NCBI RefSeq assembly: GCF_001676615.1
Contig: NZ_LYXZ01000035.1
Span: forward strand, 113,117 to 177,116
Reading direction: 5' to 3'
DNA: 64,000 nt
Origin: Labrys sp. WJW
GTDB taxonomy: Bacteria; Pseudomonadota; Alphaproteobacteria; Rhizobiales; Labraceae
The stretch's first letter is position 1, and each line of letters starts with the position of its first letter. Shown here piece by piece: positions 1 through 8,859 of this stretch. The position numbers and the translations under genes were made by a program. The notes under the pieces were generated by a model, which worked only from the letters and a program-made list of their open reading frames with translations, searched no databases and was not told the origin of the DNA.

Positions 1-70
1 GCCGATCTCCGGATCGGCATGTCTTGCCGGTAAACCTATCGTTTCAAAGAATGCCGATCTGGAGATCGGC
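1..70. repeat. Pair of short palindromes at the left edge
   Basis: Two near-identical inverted repeats, GCCGATC-N4-GATCGGC, lie at 1-18 and 53-70, 34 bases apart. Their 7-bp arms are identical and only the four central bases differ (TCCG and TGGA). They could be paired operator sites or small REP elements. No gene lies between them and the MFS gene at 229. Any partner gene to the left is outside the window, so their role cannot be decided. Confidence 0.6.
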
Positions 71-228
71 ACACCAAATCTCTGCCTGTCTCTACAGAGC
101 CGATGCAGGGCCGGGACATCCCGCTCCCGGAGCCGTTCCAAACCCACCCTTTTCGTGCTATCCAGCCGGCTCGAAGGGATAACCGAAGCGCTGCCTCGAA
201 ACCCGATTGTTCATGATCGGGAATTCTG

Positions 229-1386
229 ATGGATAGCCGCGTCCTTCTCCTGGCACTCGCCACCTTCGTCACCGGCACCGCCGAGAACATCGTCATCGGC
301 ATCCTGCCTGATGTCGCGACCGGCCTCGGCGTGTCCATCGGCCTGGCCGGCCAGCTCACGGCGGTGTTTTCGATCACCTTCGCCCTGGCCGCACCGCTCG
401 CTCTGCTGCTGACCGGGCGCCTCGAGCGCAAGACGGCCTTCATAGCCGCCTTGGCCATGTTCGCCCTGTGCAACCTGCTGGCTGCGGCCAGCCCCGGTTA
501 CGGCGTGCTGTTCGCCGCTCGTATCGGCATGGCGGCGGCAAGCGCCACCATCGCCCTGCTGGCGACCATGCTCGCCACCGAACTTGTCGACGAGAGCAGG
601 AAGGGCCGCGCCATCGGCGTGATCTTCATGGGGGTGAGCGGCTCGCTGGTACTCGGTGTGCCGATCGGCATGCTGGTGTGCTCGCTGGCCGGCTGGCGCA
701 GCGTCTTCCTGGCCCTTGCCGCACTGGCGGTGCTCGTTCTGATCGTCTGCCGCGGCAAGCTGCCCGATGTTGGCACCCGCCGGCAGGGTACGCCCGACTA
801 TCGGGCCCATCTGCGCGCGCCGCCGTTGCTGTGCGCGCAGCTCGTCTCGATCCTGATGATCGCAGGCCATTTCGTGCTGTTTGCCTATCTTGCGCCCTAT
901 ATCGCCGGCGTCCTCGGCATTGCCGGCAGTGGAACCGTGCTCGCTTTCATCGCCTTCGGCGTCGCCGGCGTGTCGGGCGGCTATCTCGGCGGCCTTGCCG
1001 CCGACAAGCTGACGCCGCGCCGGGCCATTGTGCTGGTGCCGCTGGGCTACCTCACGGCCCTGATGCTGATCCCGCTGGCGGCCGGCTCCGGCTTCTCCTT
1101 CTTCCCGATGATGATGGCCTGGGCCTGCCTGAGCTGGATGATCTCGCCGGCGGTGCAGAGCTTCCTGATCGCCACCGGCCCGGACACGGCCGAAGCCGGC
1201 GTGAGCCTCAATCTCTCGGCGATGCATATCGGGGTCGGCCTCGGCACGGCGCTCGGCGGCGGTGCGGTGGAACTGGTGCCGATCGCCTATCTGCCGGCGA
1301 TCGGTGCCATCCTGGCCGCCATGGCCCTGATCGCCGCGCTGCTGGCCTATCAGGGCGCGGCCAAACACGGGCCGATGGTGGTGTAG
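229..1386 (+). CDS. MFS transporter, DHA1 (AraJ/YdhP-like) family
   Basis: This 385-residue inner-membrane protein begins directly in TM1 and is hydrophobic throughout, consistent with 12 helices. The loop between TM2 and TM3 carries the positively charged motif-A-like GRLERKTAF near residue 64. Length and N-terminus match proton-coupled drug or sugar exporters of the DHA1 group; the substrate is unknown. The gene is convergent with a LysR regulator whose stop lies only four bases away, so the two are probably not divergently co-regulated. The palindrome pair at 1-70 is the only notable upstream structure. Confidence 0.85.
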   Translation: MDSRVLLLALATFVTGTAENIVIGILPDVATGLGVSIGLAGQLTAVFSITFALAAPLALLLTGRLERKTAFIAALAMFALCNLLAAASPGYGVLFAARIGMAAASATIALLATMLATELVDESRKGRAIGVIFMGVSGSLVLGVPIGMLVCSLAGWRSVFLALAALAVLVLIVCRGKLPDVGTRRQGTPDYRAHLRAPPLLCAQLVSILMIAGHFVLFAYLAPYIAGVLGIAGSGTVLAFIAFGVAGVSGGYLGGLAADKLTPRRAIVLVPLGYLTALMLIPLAAGSGFSFFPMMMAWACLSWMISPAVQSFLIATGPDTAEAGVSLNLSAMHIGVGLGTALGGGAVELVPIAYLPAIGAILAAMALIAALLAYQGAAKHGPMVV

Positions 1387-1390
1387 GACC

Positions 1391-2302
1391 CTATTCCCCG
1401 CCCTCCAGCACAGGCCGCAGCTTCGTCAACGCTTCCCAGCCATGGTCCATGAAGGCGCGGACCTTGGCCGAATGCTTGAGGTCGGGATGGGTCAGGAGCC
1501 ACAGGCCGGCGCCGACGCCCGGCAGCGGCTCCGACAGGCGCGGCAATGGCAGGGCATCGCCGATATAGCAGGGCAGCAGGCCGACCCCGAAACCCGACCG
1601 CAGGGCCTCGGCGACGCCGAGAATGGTGTTGAGGCGCATCACGATGCGCTCGTTCGGCACTTCGCGCTCCACCCAGCGCGCCGGCGGAATGTTGGAGAGC
1701 CCTTCGCCTGTGGCGATCCAGCGCTCGGCGAAGAGGTCGGCGAGTTCGGCTCCCTTCAGCCGCTCCGGGCCGTAAATGGCCCAGGCAATGGTGCAGACCC
1801 GCCGCCCGACCAGCGTGTCCGGCGGCGCCGAGGTGGCACGGATCGCCACGTCGGCGTCCCGCTTGGACAGGTTCAGCGGCAGGTTGGAGACGACGACGTC
1901 GAGGCGAATGTCCGGAAAGCTGGTCAGGAAACTGGTGAAGACCGGCATCGTCAGGTGGGCCATGATGCTGTCATTGGTGGTGACGCGCAGTTCCCCTGAT
2001 GGTTTGACGTCCCGGCCCGCCACACGGCGCTCGAAGCCGCTGATGTCGTCGGCCATGCGCCCGGCGAGGGCCACCATTTCCTCCCCCGCCGCGGTGAGGG
2101 CGTAGCCGCTGCGCCCTCGCTCGAACAGGCGGGCGCCGAGCAATTCCTCGACGGCGTTGATGCGGCGGAACACGGTGGAATGGTTGACACCAAGAGCCGT
2201 CGCTGCACCCACCAGGGATTTGGTCTCCGCTACGGCGCGGACATAGCGGTAATCATCCCAATTGGGGGATGGACGCTGGAGGGCAGAGTCAGAAACGGTC
2301 AT
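1391..2302 (-). CDS. LysR family transcriptional regulator
   Basis: This 303-residue regulator has an N-terminal winged helix-turn-helix at residues about 15-75, including VGAATALGVNHSTVFRRI. A periplasmic-binding-fold effector domain follows. The HTH reads HSTVFRRI where many LysR proteins have PSAVSRQI, a variant seen in alphaproteobacterial LysR subgroups. LysR proteins usually control a divergent neighbour. Here the divergent side is a 195-base gap followed by the 3' end of glyS, so no target is obvious and autoregulation or a remote target is possible. Confidence 0.88.
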   Translation of the reverse strand: MTVSDSALQRPSPNWDDYRYVRAVAETKSLVGAATALGVNHSTVFRRINAVEELLGARLFERGRSGYALTAAGEEMVALAGRMADDISGFERRVAGRDVKPSGELRVTTNDSIMAHLTMPVFTSFLTSFPDIRLDVVVSNLPLNLSKRDADVAIRATSAPPDTLVGRRVCTIAWAIYGPERLKGAELADLFAERWIATGEGLSNIPPARWVEREVPNERIVMRLNTILGVAEALRSGFGVGLLPCYIGDALPLPRLSEPLPGVGAGLWLLTHPDLKHSAKVRAFMDHGWEALTKLRPVLEGGE

Positions 2303-2497
2303 GCAGGCGTCCCCGACGACAAGAAACGCAGATCCGGCAAAGCCCTTCTATTCCTAGCACCGACGAACAGTGGCGCAAGGTCGTCTTGCGAGTAGCCATC
2401 CGGTGTCGAACTGCGCAAGAAAAGGGCGAGCTTTCATCACACATGGTATGGCCCTGGGAGAAATGGGCACGAGACCCGCCTCTCCCAGAAATGCCAC

Positions 2498-4603
2498 TTA
2501 TCCCTCGATGCGCGAGAAATCGGCGACGCTGCGGGTTGCTTCGCGGATCTCCTCGAGCAGTTTCAGGCGGTTCAGGCGCAGGGCGGCATCGTCGGCATTG
2601 ACCAGGATCTTGTCGAAGAAGGCGTCGACCGGCCGGCGCAGTTGCGAAAGGGCGGTCATGGCGCCTTCATAGTCCTCGGCGGCAATGGCGGCCGATGCTG
2701 CCTGCCTGGCGGTCTGCAAGGCTGTCTGCAGCGCCTTTTCCTCCGGCTCGGTAAGGAGGGAGGCATCCGCGCCGCCCGCATAGGCACCCGCGCCGTCCTT
2801 CTTCTCCTCGATGCGCAGGATATTGGCAGCGCGCTTGGCGCCGGCCAGCAGGGCCTTGCCGTCCTCGCTGCCGAGGAAGCGGCCGAGGGCCTCGACCCGC
2901 CGGACGATGAGCAGGAGATCGTCCTGTCCGCCGAGGCCGAAGACCGCGTCGACGAGATCGTGGCGGGCGCCCTGTTCGCGCAACTGCACCTTCAGGCGAT
3001 CGGCGAAGAAGGCGAGGAGGTCGTTGGCGATGTCGTTGCTCTTGGCGAAGGGAGCCTTGGCGACGGTCGCCAGCAGCGGCAGGCGCAGCCTGTTGTCGAG
3101 CACCAGGCGGATGACGCCGAGAGCGGCCCGGCGCAGGGCATAGGGGTCCTTGCTGCCGGTCGGCTTCTCGTCGATGGTCCAGAAGCCGATCAGCGTGTCG
3201 AGCTTGTCGGCGAGCGCCACGGCGACCGCGACCGGATCGCTCGGCGCGCTGTCGCCGGCGCCCTTGGGCCGGTAATGATCCTCGAGCGCGGTGGCGATGG
3301 CGGCATCCTCGCCCTGGGCGGTGGCGTAATAACGGCCCATCAGCCCCTGCAATTCGGGGAATTCGCCGACCATTTCGGTGGCAAGATCCGCCTTGGCGAG
3401 CCTGGCCGCCCGTTCGGCCTTGGCGGGGTCGGCACCGACGACGGGCGCCAGCGCCTTGGCCAAAGCGGCGATGCGTTCGATGCGCTGGCCCTGCGTGCCG
3501 AGCTTCTCGTGGAACACCACGTTCGAGGCGATGATCTTGGCGAGGCGCTGGTCGAGAGGTTTGCCCTCGCTCTCATAACCCGGCAGGGGCTTCTGATCGG
3601 TTTCCCAGAAGAATTTGGCGTCGGACAGGCGCGCGCGGATGACGCGCTCATTGCCGGCGACGATGGCCGCTCCGCCGTCGACAGCCTCGATATTGGCGAT
3701 CAGGATGAAACGATTGGCAAGGCGCCCGGTCTTGGGATCGCGCACCACGAAGCACTTCTGGTTGGCGCGGATGGTGGCTTGGATCGCCTCGTCGGGTACC
3801 GAGAGGAAGCTCTCCTCGAAGGAGCCCATCAGCACCACCGGCCATTCCACCAGGCCGGCGGCCTCATGCAGCACCGCATCGTCCTCGACCAGCTCCAGGC
3901 CTTGCGCGAAAGCGAGGTTGCGGGCATCGGTGAGGATGATGTCGCGCCGGCGGGCCGGATCGAGCACCACCTTGGCCGCCTCCAGCTTGGCGACATAGTC
4001 CTCGAAGCGCCTGATCTGGATGGTGCCGGGCGCCATGAAGCGATGGCCCTTGGTGGTATCGCCGACGGCGACGCCCTCGATCTCGAAACGCACCACCTCC
4101 GGGTCCTCGGTCTCGGGACCGAAGGTGCAGAGGATCGAATGCAGCGGACGGACCCAGCGCAGGCTGCCCGAGCCCCAGCGCATCGATTTGGGCCAGGGGA
4201 AGGTGCGCACGACCTCCGGCACGATCTCAGCGATGAGGTCGGGCACCGCCCGTCCGGCCTTTTCCACCACCGCCACGTAGAACTCACCCTTCTTCGGATC
4301 GCTCTCGATGCGGGCCTGGTCGATCGAGGCGAGGCCGGCCGCCTTCAGGAAGCCCTGGATCGCGCCGTCGGGGGCACCGACGCGCGGGCCCTTGCGCTCC
4401 TCGCTTGTATCGGGCTGGCGGATCGGCAGACCGTGCACCGTCAGGGCCAGGCGGCGCGGCGTGGCATAGGCCGAGGCGCCTTCATAGACGACGCCGCGCT
4501 CGACGAGCGCATCCGTCACCATTTTCTTGAGGTCGTCGGCCGCCTTGGCCTGCATGCGGGCGGGGATTTCCTCGGAGAAGAGTTCAAGCAGGAGGTCGGG
4601 CAT
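2498..4603 (-). CDS. glyS: Glycine-tRNA ligase beta subunit
   Basis: This is the 701-residue beta chain of the bacterial alpha2-beta2 glycyl-tRNA synthetase, which binds tRNA-Gly and completes the enzyme made with GlyQ. I chose the start at 4603 because MPDLLLELFSEEIPARM is the canonical beta-chain N-terminus; an in-frame start nine codons upstream adds a non-conserved tail. Length is normal for the family. The DUF559 gene upstream ends with TAA four bases before this ATG, which suggests translational coupling, and its last codons (GAAGAA) may supply a weak ribosome binding site. glyQ lies 0.7 kb upstream on the same strand. Confidence 0.97.
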   Translation of the reverse strand: MPDLLLELFSEEIPARMQAKAADDLKKMVTDALVERGVVYEGASAYATPRRLALTVHGLPIRQPDTSEERKGPRVGAPDGAIQGFLKAAGLASIDQARIESDPKKGEFYVAVVEKAGRAVPDLIAEIVPEVVRTFPWPKSMRWGSGSLRWVRPLHSILCTFGPETEDPEVVRFEIEGVAVGDTTKGHRFMAPGTIQIRRFEDYVAKLEAAKVVLDPARRRDIILTDARNLAFAQGLELVEDDAVLHEAAGLVEWPVVLMGSFEESFLSVPDEAIQATIRANQKCFVVRDPKTGRLANRFILIANIEAVDGGAAIVAGNERVIRARLSDAKFFWETDQKPLPGYESEGKPLDQRLAKIIASNVVFHEKLGTQGQRIERIAALAKALAPVVGADPAKAERAARLAKADLATEMVGEFPELQGLMGRYYATAQGEDAAIATALEDHYRPKGAGDSAPSDPVAVAVALADKLDTLIGFWTIDEKPTGSKDPYALRRAALGVIRLVLDNRLRLPLLATVAKAPFAKSNDIANDLLAFFADRLKVQLREQGARHDLVDAVFGLGGQDDLLLIVRRVEALGRFLGSEDGKALLAGAKRAANILRIEEKKDGAGAYAGGADASLLTEPEEKALQTALQTARQAASAAIAAEDYEGAMTALSQLRRPVDAFFDKILVNADDAALRLNRLKLLEEIREATRSVADFSRIEG

Positions 4604-4607
4604 GGGA

Positions 4608-5081
4608 TTAACGTTCTTCGTGTTCGTCAAAAGGTAGAATTGCGGGTTGCGTGGAAGCCGACGGACCTTGCTCCATTCCGTGCAGGCGCCTGCGCTCGAA
4701 GCGGGTCGGAGCTGTGTTCAGGTCTCCGTAAAGCGTCGCGTAGATGGTGTCGAGCACACCCTCCAGATTTGAACGCAGCTCATGGTTCCAGAAGCGAATG
4801 ACACGATAGCCTTGGCTTTCCAAAAAGGCAGTGCGGCGAGTGTCGTGTGCTCGGTTTTGGTCGAAGCCGTGCTGTTCTCCATCGAGTTCGATGATCAGGC
4901 CAGCCTTGTGGCTGGCGAAGTCGACGATGTAGCGATCGATTGGGGCCTGCCGTCGGAAATGGGTGCCGTAGATCGGTATCCGTTCCAGATGATGCCAGAG
5001 GGTCCGTTCTGGATCAGTAGCCTGCTCGCGCAGGTGCTTGGCATTGGCAAGGCGGAAGCGGTCGAGCGAACGTCCTTTCAT
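4608..5081 (-). CDS. DUF559 domain protein (endonuclease-like fold)
   Basis: This 157-residue protein has a DUF559 domain, a Vsr/PD-(D/E)XK-related nuclease fold. Visible features are the opening helix region ending in ERTLWHHLE, the strand YIVDFASH, and the conserved IIELDGEQHG, whose acidic residues would be the metal ligands. The tail (VIRFWNHELRSNLEGVLDTI) is also typical. The biological role of DUF559 proteins is poorly known. The gene sits between glyQ and glyS, ends four bases before the glyS start and has a fold-back repeat immediately upstream. An in-frame start eight codons earlier is possible. Confidence 0.85.
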   Translation of the reverse strand: MKGRSLDRFRLANAKHLREQATDPERTLWHHLERIPIYGTHFRRQAPIDRYIVDFASHKAGLIIELDGEQHGFDQNRAHDTRRTAFLESQGYRVIRFWNHELRSNLEGVLDTIYATLYGDLNTAPTRFERRRLHGMEQGPSASTQPAILPFDEHEER

Positions 5082-5110
5082 GAGAAGCACCAGTCCGGAT
5101 GGCACCGTGA

Positions 5111-5285
5111 CCCTACCCTCCCCTCGATGGGGAGGGTCGACGCGCAGCGTCGGGGTGGGGTGATGGAACTCGCCATTCGGTTTGCTCTGCCTGCCTTTTC
5201 CACCAAATCTGTTATTGATAGCATGGTGTAACCCACCCCACCCCGGCCCTTCGGGCCGACCCTCCCCATCGAGGGGAGGGTAGGG
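5111..5285. repeat. Fold-back intergenic repeat
   Basis: This element of about 175 bases sits between glyQ and the DUF559 gene. Its outer 29-base arms (5111-5139 and 5257-5285) are exact reverse complements, built around CCTCCCCTCGATGGGGAGG. The inner flanks are also partly complementary (GGGGTGGGGTG against ACCCACCCCACCCC). It would form a long stem in RNA or cruciform DNA. It is one of several comparable elements in the window and may affect read-through from glyQ to glyS. Confidence 0.85.
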
Positions 5286-5305
5286 CGTGGCGCTTTACAA
5301 TAACC

Positions 5306-6229
<924 letters not shown>

Positions 6230-6553
6230 GACGGTTCTCGAACTAGAGCATTTTCTTCAGAAAGCCGGCCGGCTTTTCGATCGAGAAGATGCGTTAAAAC
6301 AAAAGAGACCGAGAAAATTGCGGTTCGGGGAAATCGCACTTTTCTTCGGCTGAGCCGTGCCGGAGAAACTGTTTCCGCCGGTACAGACCTGGGCCCGACC
6401 CTTAGAGCAAGATCGACACTGGGGAAACCTGTTTGTGCGGCGCACGGCCTTGTGCCTGTCCGCACAGATGCCGGGAAGCTCTCATGAGACAAGGGACGCA
6501 ACGGGACACCACAACCGATCCCGTACAAACCAAAGCTCAGGAGAGTAAGTACT
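6230..6553. other. Divergent intergenic region upstream of glyQ
   Basis: This 324-base gap separates the divergent glyQ and secreted-protein genes and must hold both promoters. The only structure I see is the 16-base perfect palindrome AAAGCCGGCCGGCTTT at 6261-6276, about 35 bases upstream of glyQ. No glycine riboswitch or T-box pattern was recognised. A plausible ribosome binding site, AGGAGAG at 6539-6545, lies somewhat far from the ATG at 6554. Confidence 0.5.
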
Positions 6554-6958
6554 ATGTCCAGGCAATCCCTTCTTCGTACAGGGCTTATCGCGGCCTTGAT
6601 CTTCGGCTCGGTGGCCGGCTCGATCTCCACGTCCTTCGCCGCTACGACCGGCCCGGGTGCCGGCGGCAACGGCGGTGGCCGCGGGTCCAGTTCGGGTTCG
6701 TCCGGCGGCGGCGGTGGTGGCGGTGATGGTGGCGGGACCTCGCCAGAGGCCCGTGTGATCATCACGAACCCGCCGCCCTGTCGCACCCATGCCTGCAATC
6801 CGCCTCGCCCGGCCGTCGCTCGTATCCCGGTCAAGTTCGTCGACCAGACGCGCTGCACCAATGTCTGGCGCCGGGTGGTGCTGGACGACGGCTCCATCAT
6901 GGAGGACCGCAGCGCGCCGATGCGCAAGCATTGCCGGATCATTCGCAACTTCGATTGA
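6554..6958 (+). CDS. Small secreted glycine-rich protein
   Basis: This 134-residue protein has a clear Sec signal peptide at residues 1-29, with predicted cleavage after STSFA. A glycine/serine linker (about 35-62) is followed by a compact C-terminal half with four cysteines (CRTHAC, RCTNVW, KHCRIIRNFD), which suggests disulfide bonding in the periplasm. I do not recognise the family. The transcript ends in a strong terminator 23 bases after the stop. Function is unknown. Confidence 0.65.
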   Translation: MSRQSLLRTGLIAALIFGSVAGSISTSFAATTGPGAGGNGGGRGSSSGSSGGGGGGGDGGGTSPEARVIITNPPPCRTHACNPPRPAVARIPVKFVDQTRCTNVWRRVVLDDGSIMEDRSAPMRKHCRIIRNFD

Positions 6959-6975
6959 TCGAAGCCCTGCCAAAA

Positions 6976-7010
6976 AAAGCAGAAGCAGGTTCGTGAGAAC
7001 CTGCTTCTTT
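6976..7010. terminator. Bidirectional intrinsic terminator
   Basis: A perfect 12-bp stem (AGAAGCAGGTTC 6981-6992, GAACCTGCTTCT 6997-7008) with a GTGA loop is followed on the plus strand by a short T run. On the minus strand it is followed by GCTTTTTTT. It serves the secreted-protein gene on the plus strand and the 57-residue gene on the minus strand, which converge here. Confidence 0.88.
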
Positions 7011-7060
7011 GCGTTTGGCGGATCTGTCTGAGGACCCGCGACCTGATTGGCCGTGCCGCT

Positions 7061-7234
7061 TTATTCGGGGCGATAGACGCCGCTGCGCGGGTCGCGACGC
7101 AGGTTGATGGCTTCCTGCCGCACGGGTTGGGGCTTGTAGAGTTCGTTGTTCACTCGCTCCCATTCGCGCTTGACCAGGCGCGCGAGAACCACGGTCCCGA
7201 CAAGGCTGGCGACGGCTAGAACGACAGGATGCAT
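7061..7234 (-). CDS. 57-residue single-pass membrane protein
   Basis: A short open frame encodes 57 residues: an N-terminal hydrophobic helix (VVLAVASLVGTVVLARLV, about residues 3-20), a charged stretch (KREWERVNNELYKPQP), and a C-terminal RRDPRSGVYRPE. A GAGGAC ribosome binding site precedes the ATG. The layout of one TM helix, basic patch and proline-rich tail resembles small conserved hypothetical proteins found next to SppA-type peptidases in Hyphomicrobiales. It lies 30 bases downstream of the S49 peptidase stop and is probably co-transcribed. Function is unknown. Confidence 0.72.
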   Translation of the reverse strand: MHPVVLAVASLVGTVVLARLVKREWERVNNELYKPQPVRQEAINLRRDPRSGVYRPE

Positions 7235-7264
7235 GGCAGGTCCTCTTCATTCATCATTTCGTAA

Positions 7265-8167
7265 CTATAAACCGAAACGGGCACGAATTGCACGCCCTTC
7301 GAGTGCGGCAAGAATGCCTTCGGTTAATTGCTCGCTTTCGGCTGCCGAGAAACGCGCGCCGAGGCCGAGACGCCGGGCGAGCAGGCCGCGCGGTTCGGAG
7401 ACGGTCTTGAAGCGCACCTTCTCGCCATAACGCGCGCGCATGGTGGACCTCACATCGCCCATGGCATCGGCAAGGCCGAGTTCGATGGCCCGCGGCGCGA
7501 GCCAGAACTCGCCGGAGAACAGCAGGTCCTCCTCGCCCTTGAGCTTGCCGGCACGGCGTTCCCGGACAAGGGCGATGAACATGTCGTGGATCTCTCGCTG
7601 CAGCGCCGCCAGCCTTTCGACATCCTCGGGCTTTTCGGGGCGGAAGGGATCCAGCATCGTCTTGGAACGCCCGGCCGTGTGAACGCGGCGCTCGACCCCG
7701 ATTTTCTCGATCAGCTTGTCGAAGCCGAAGGAGGCGGAGACCACGCCGATGGAGCCCAGGATCGAAGCGGGGTCGGCAATGATCTCGTCGGCGGCGCAGG
7801 CGATCATGTAGCCCCCGGACGCAGCGACATCCTCGACGAAGGCAAAGACCGGCAGCTTCTTCTCGGCGGCGAGGGCGCGGATGCGGCGCATGATCAGATG
7901 CGATTGCGCCGGTGAGCCACCGGGCGAATTGATCACCAGCGCGACCGCCCTGGCGCCTTTCATGGCGAAGGCACTGTCGATGAGCTTGTCGAGCTTTGCC
8001 ATGTTCAGGCTGGCGCTGAAGCGCGAGCCGGTGCCGATGGTGCCGGAAAGCGGAAGGACGGCGACCACGGGTGCCGGGTGACGCCATTTCTTGGGCAACA
8101 ACTGCCGGATCCGGCCGATACTTCGCTTCAAGGGATTGTCCGATTGCGGGATATCAGGTGTCGTCAA
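7265..8167 (-). CDS. sppA: S49 family signal peptide peptidase
   Basis: This is a short, single-domain SppA/SohB-type serine protease of the inner membrane. The core begins at VVAVLPLSGTIG and includes INSPGGSPAQSHLIM, the nucleophile region AASGGYMIACAADEI, and the lysine-containing GRSKTMLDPFRPEKPED. I chose the TTG at 8167 (300 residues), which has GGAAGAGG about 9 bases upstream. A GTG at 8263 would add 32 residues without a clear ribosome binding site. Such proteins degrade cleaved signal peptides or misfolded membrane proteins. The 57-residue membrane gene follows. Confidence 0.87.
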   Translation of the reverse strand: MTTPDIPQSDNPLKRSIGRIRQLLPKKWRHPAPVVAVLPLSGTIGTGSRFSASLNMAKLDKLIDSAFAMKGARAVALVINSPGGSPAQSHLIMRRIRALAAEKKLPVFAFVEDVAASGGYMIACAADEIIADPASILGSIGVVSASFGFDKLIEKIGVERRVHTAGRSKTMLDPFRPEKPEDVERLAALQREIHDMFIALVRERRAGKLKGEEDLLFSGEFWLAPRAIELGLADAMGDVRSTMRARYGEKVRFKTVSEPRGLLARRLGLGARFSAAESEQLTEGILAALEGRAIRARFGL

Positions 8168-8467
8168 CGCAGCTTCGCCTCTTCCTGTGCAGCAGGGAAG
8201 GCAGTCCTCACGAGAAGGTGATGAACGCCTTTGCCGCATATAGGCATGAAATCCCGGCGGCACGATAGGTTGTGCCGTCGGCTGAATGCAGGATGAACAG
8301 GTCGATCAAGTCGCATTCAGCCGATGAAGGGATAGTGGAAGCGGGAAGGGACGAACGATAATCGCCGCTCCCCCGGAACCTTCACGGTTTCGGCAGTTCG
8401 TATCATAGTAAGCCGGCCCGTCGGGGTAGGGTCGAGCTTTCGCCGATTTGAATCGCAGGAGGAACGA

Positions 8468-8785
8468 ATGTTTCGCAAACTCGCTCTGGCAGCCGCTCTG
8501 GCTTTCGGCATGGGGGGCGCTGCAATGACCGCGCAGTCGGCCCAGGCTGCAGTGATCCATCCCGCTGCCAATGCTGGCGTGATCCAGGCCATCGAACAGT
8601 CGGCTCCGTCACCGGATGCCGCACAGAAGGTCTATCACCGTGGTCGCCCGCATTATTATCGCCCGCACTATTACCGCCCGCATTGGCGTCCGCGTCCGGC
8701 GCGTTATTGCCGCTGGCAGCGCGTGCGCGTCCATACCTATTACGGCTGGCGCTGGGTGAACCGTCGCGTCTGCTGGCGCCGATGA
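8468..8785 (+). CDS. Secreted His/Tyr/Arg-rich small protein
   Basis: This 105-residue protein has a Sec signal peptide (residues 1-27, cleavage after SAQA). It continues with VYHRGRPHYYRPHYYRPHWR, a tandem RPHYY repeat at about residues 57-75, and a basic tail with two cysteines (RYCRW, RRVCWRR). The composition gives a strongly cationic periplasmic or surface protein. Comparable His/Tyr-rich small exported proteins are common in Hyphomicrobiales but have no settled function. A GCAGGAGG ribosome binding site and a strong downstream terminator support a real, stand-alone gene. Confidence 0.7.
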   Translation: MFRKLALAAALAFGMGGAAMTAQSAQAAVIHPAANAGVIQAIEQSAPSPDAAQKVYHRGRPHYYRPHYYRPHWRPRPARYCRWQRVRVHTYYGWRWVNRRVCWRR

Positions 8786-8811
8786 AAATCGTCTCCGCTG
8801 CTTGACGATGG

Positions 8812-8842
8812 ACACCCCCGAACCAAGTTCGGGGGTGTTTCT
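8812..8842 (+). terminator. Intrinsic terminator
   Basis: A perfect 11-bp stem (ACACCCCCGAA 8812-8822, TTCGGGGGTGT 8828-8838) with a 5-base loop is followed by TTTCTT. It lies 26 bases after the stop of the His/Tyr-rich protein. It is also positioned to block transcription arriving from the convergent binding-protein gene that ends at 8860. Confidence 0.9.
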
Positions 8843-8859
8843 TCATTCGGGGCCGGCTG

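Noticed and set aside
211..1368. 385-codon frame antisense to the MFS gene
   Set aside because: Shadow of the MFS codons; composition rich in Gln, His, Arg and Gly without any hydrophobic segments.
2642..4801. Long open frame (719 codons) antisense to glyS
   Set aside because: It mirrors the codon structure of glyS in GC-rich DNA and has no domain resemblance; glyS is unambiguous.
6230..6553. Glycine riboswitch or T-box ahead of glyQ
   Set aside because: No conserved riboswitch core or T-box sequence was recognised; only a short palindrome is present.
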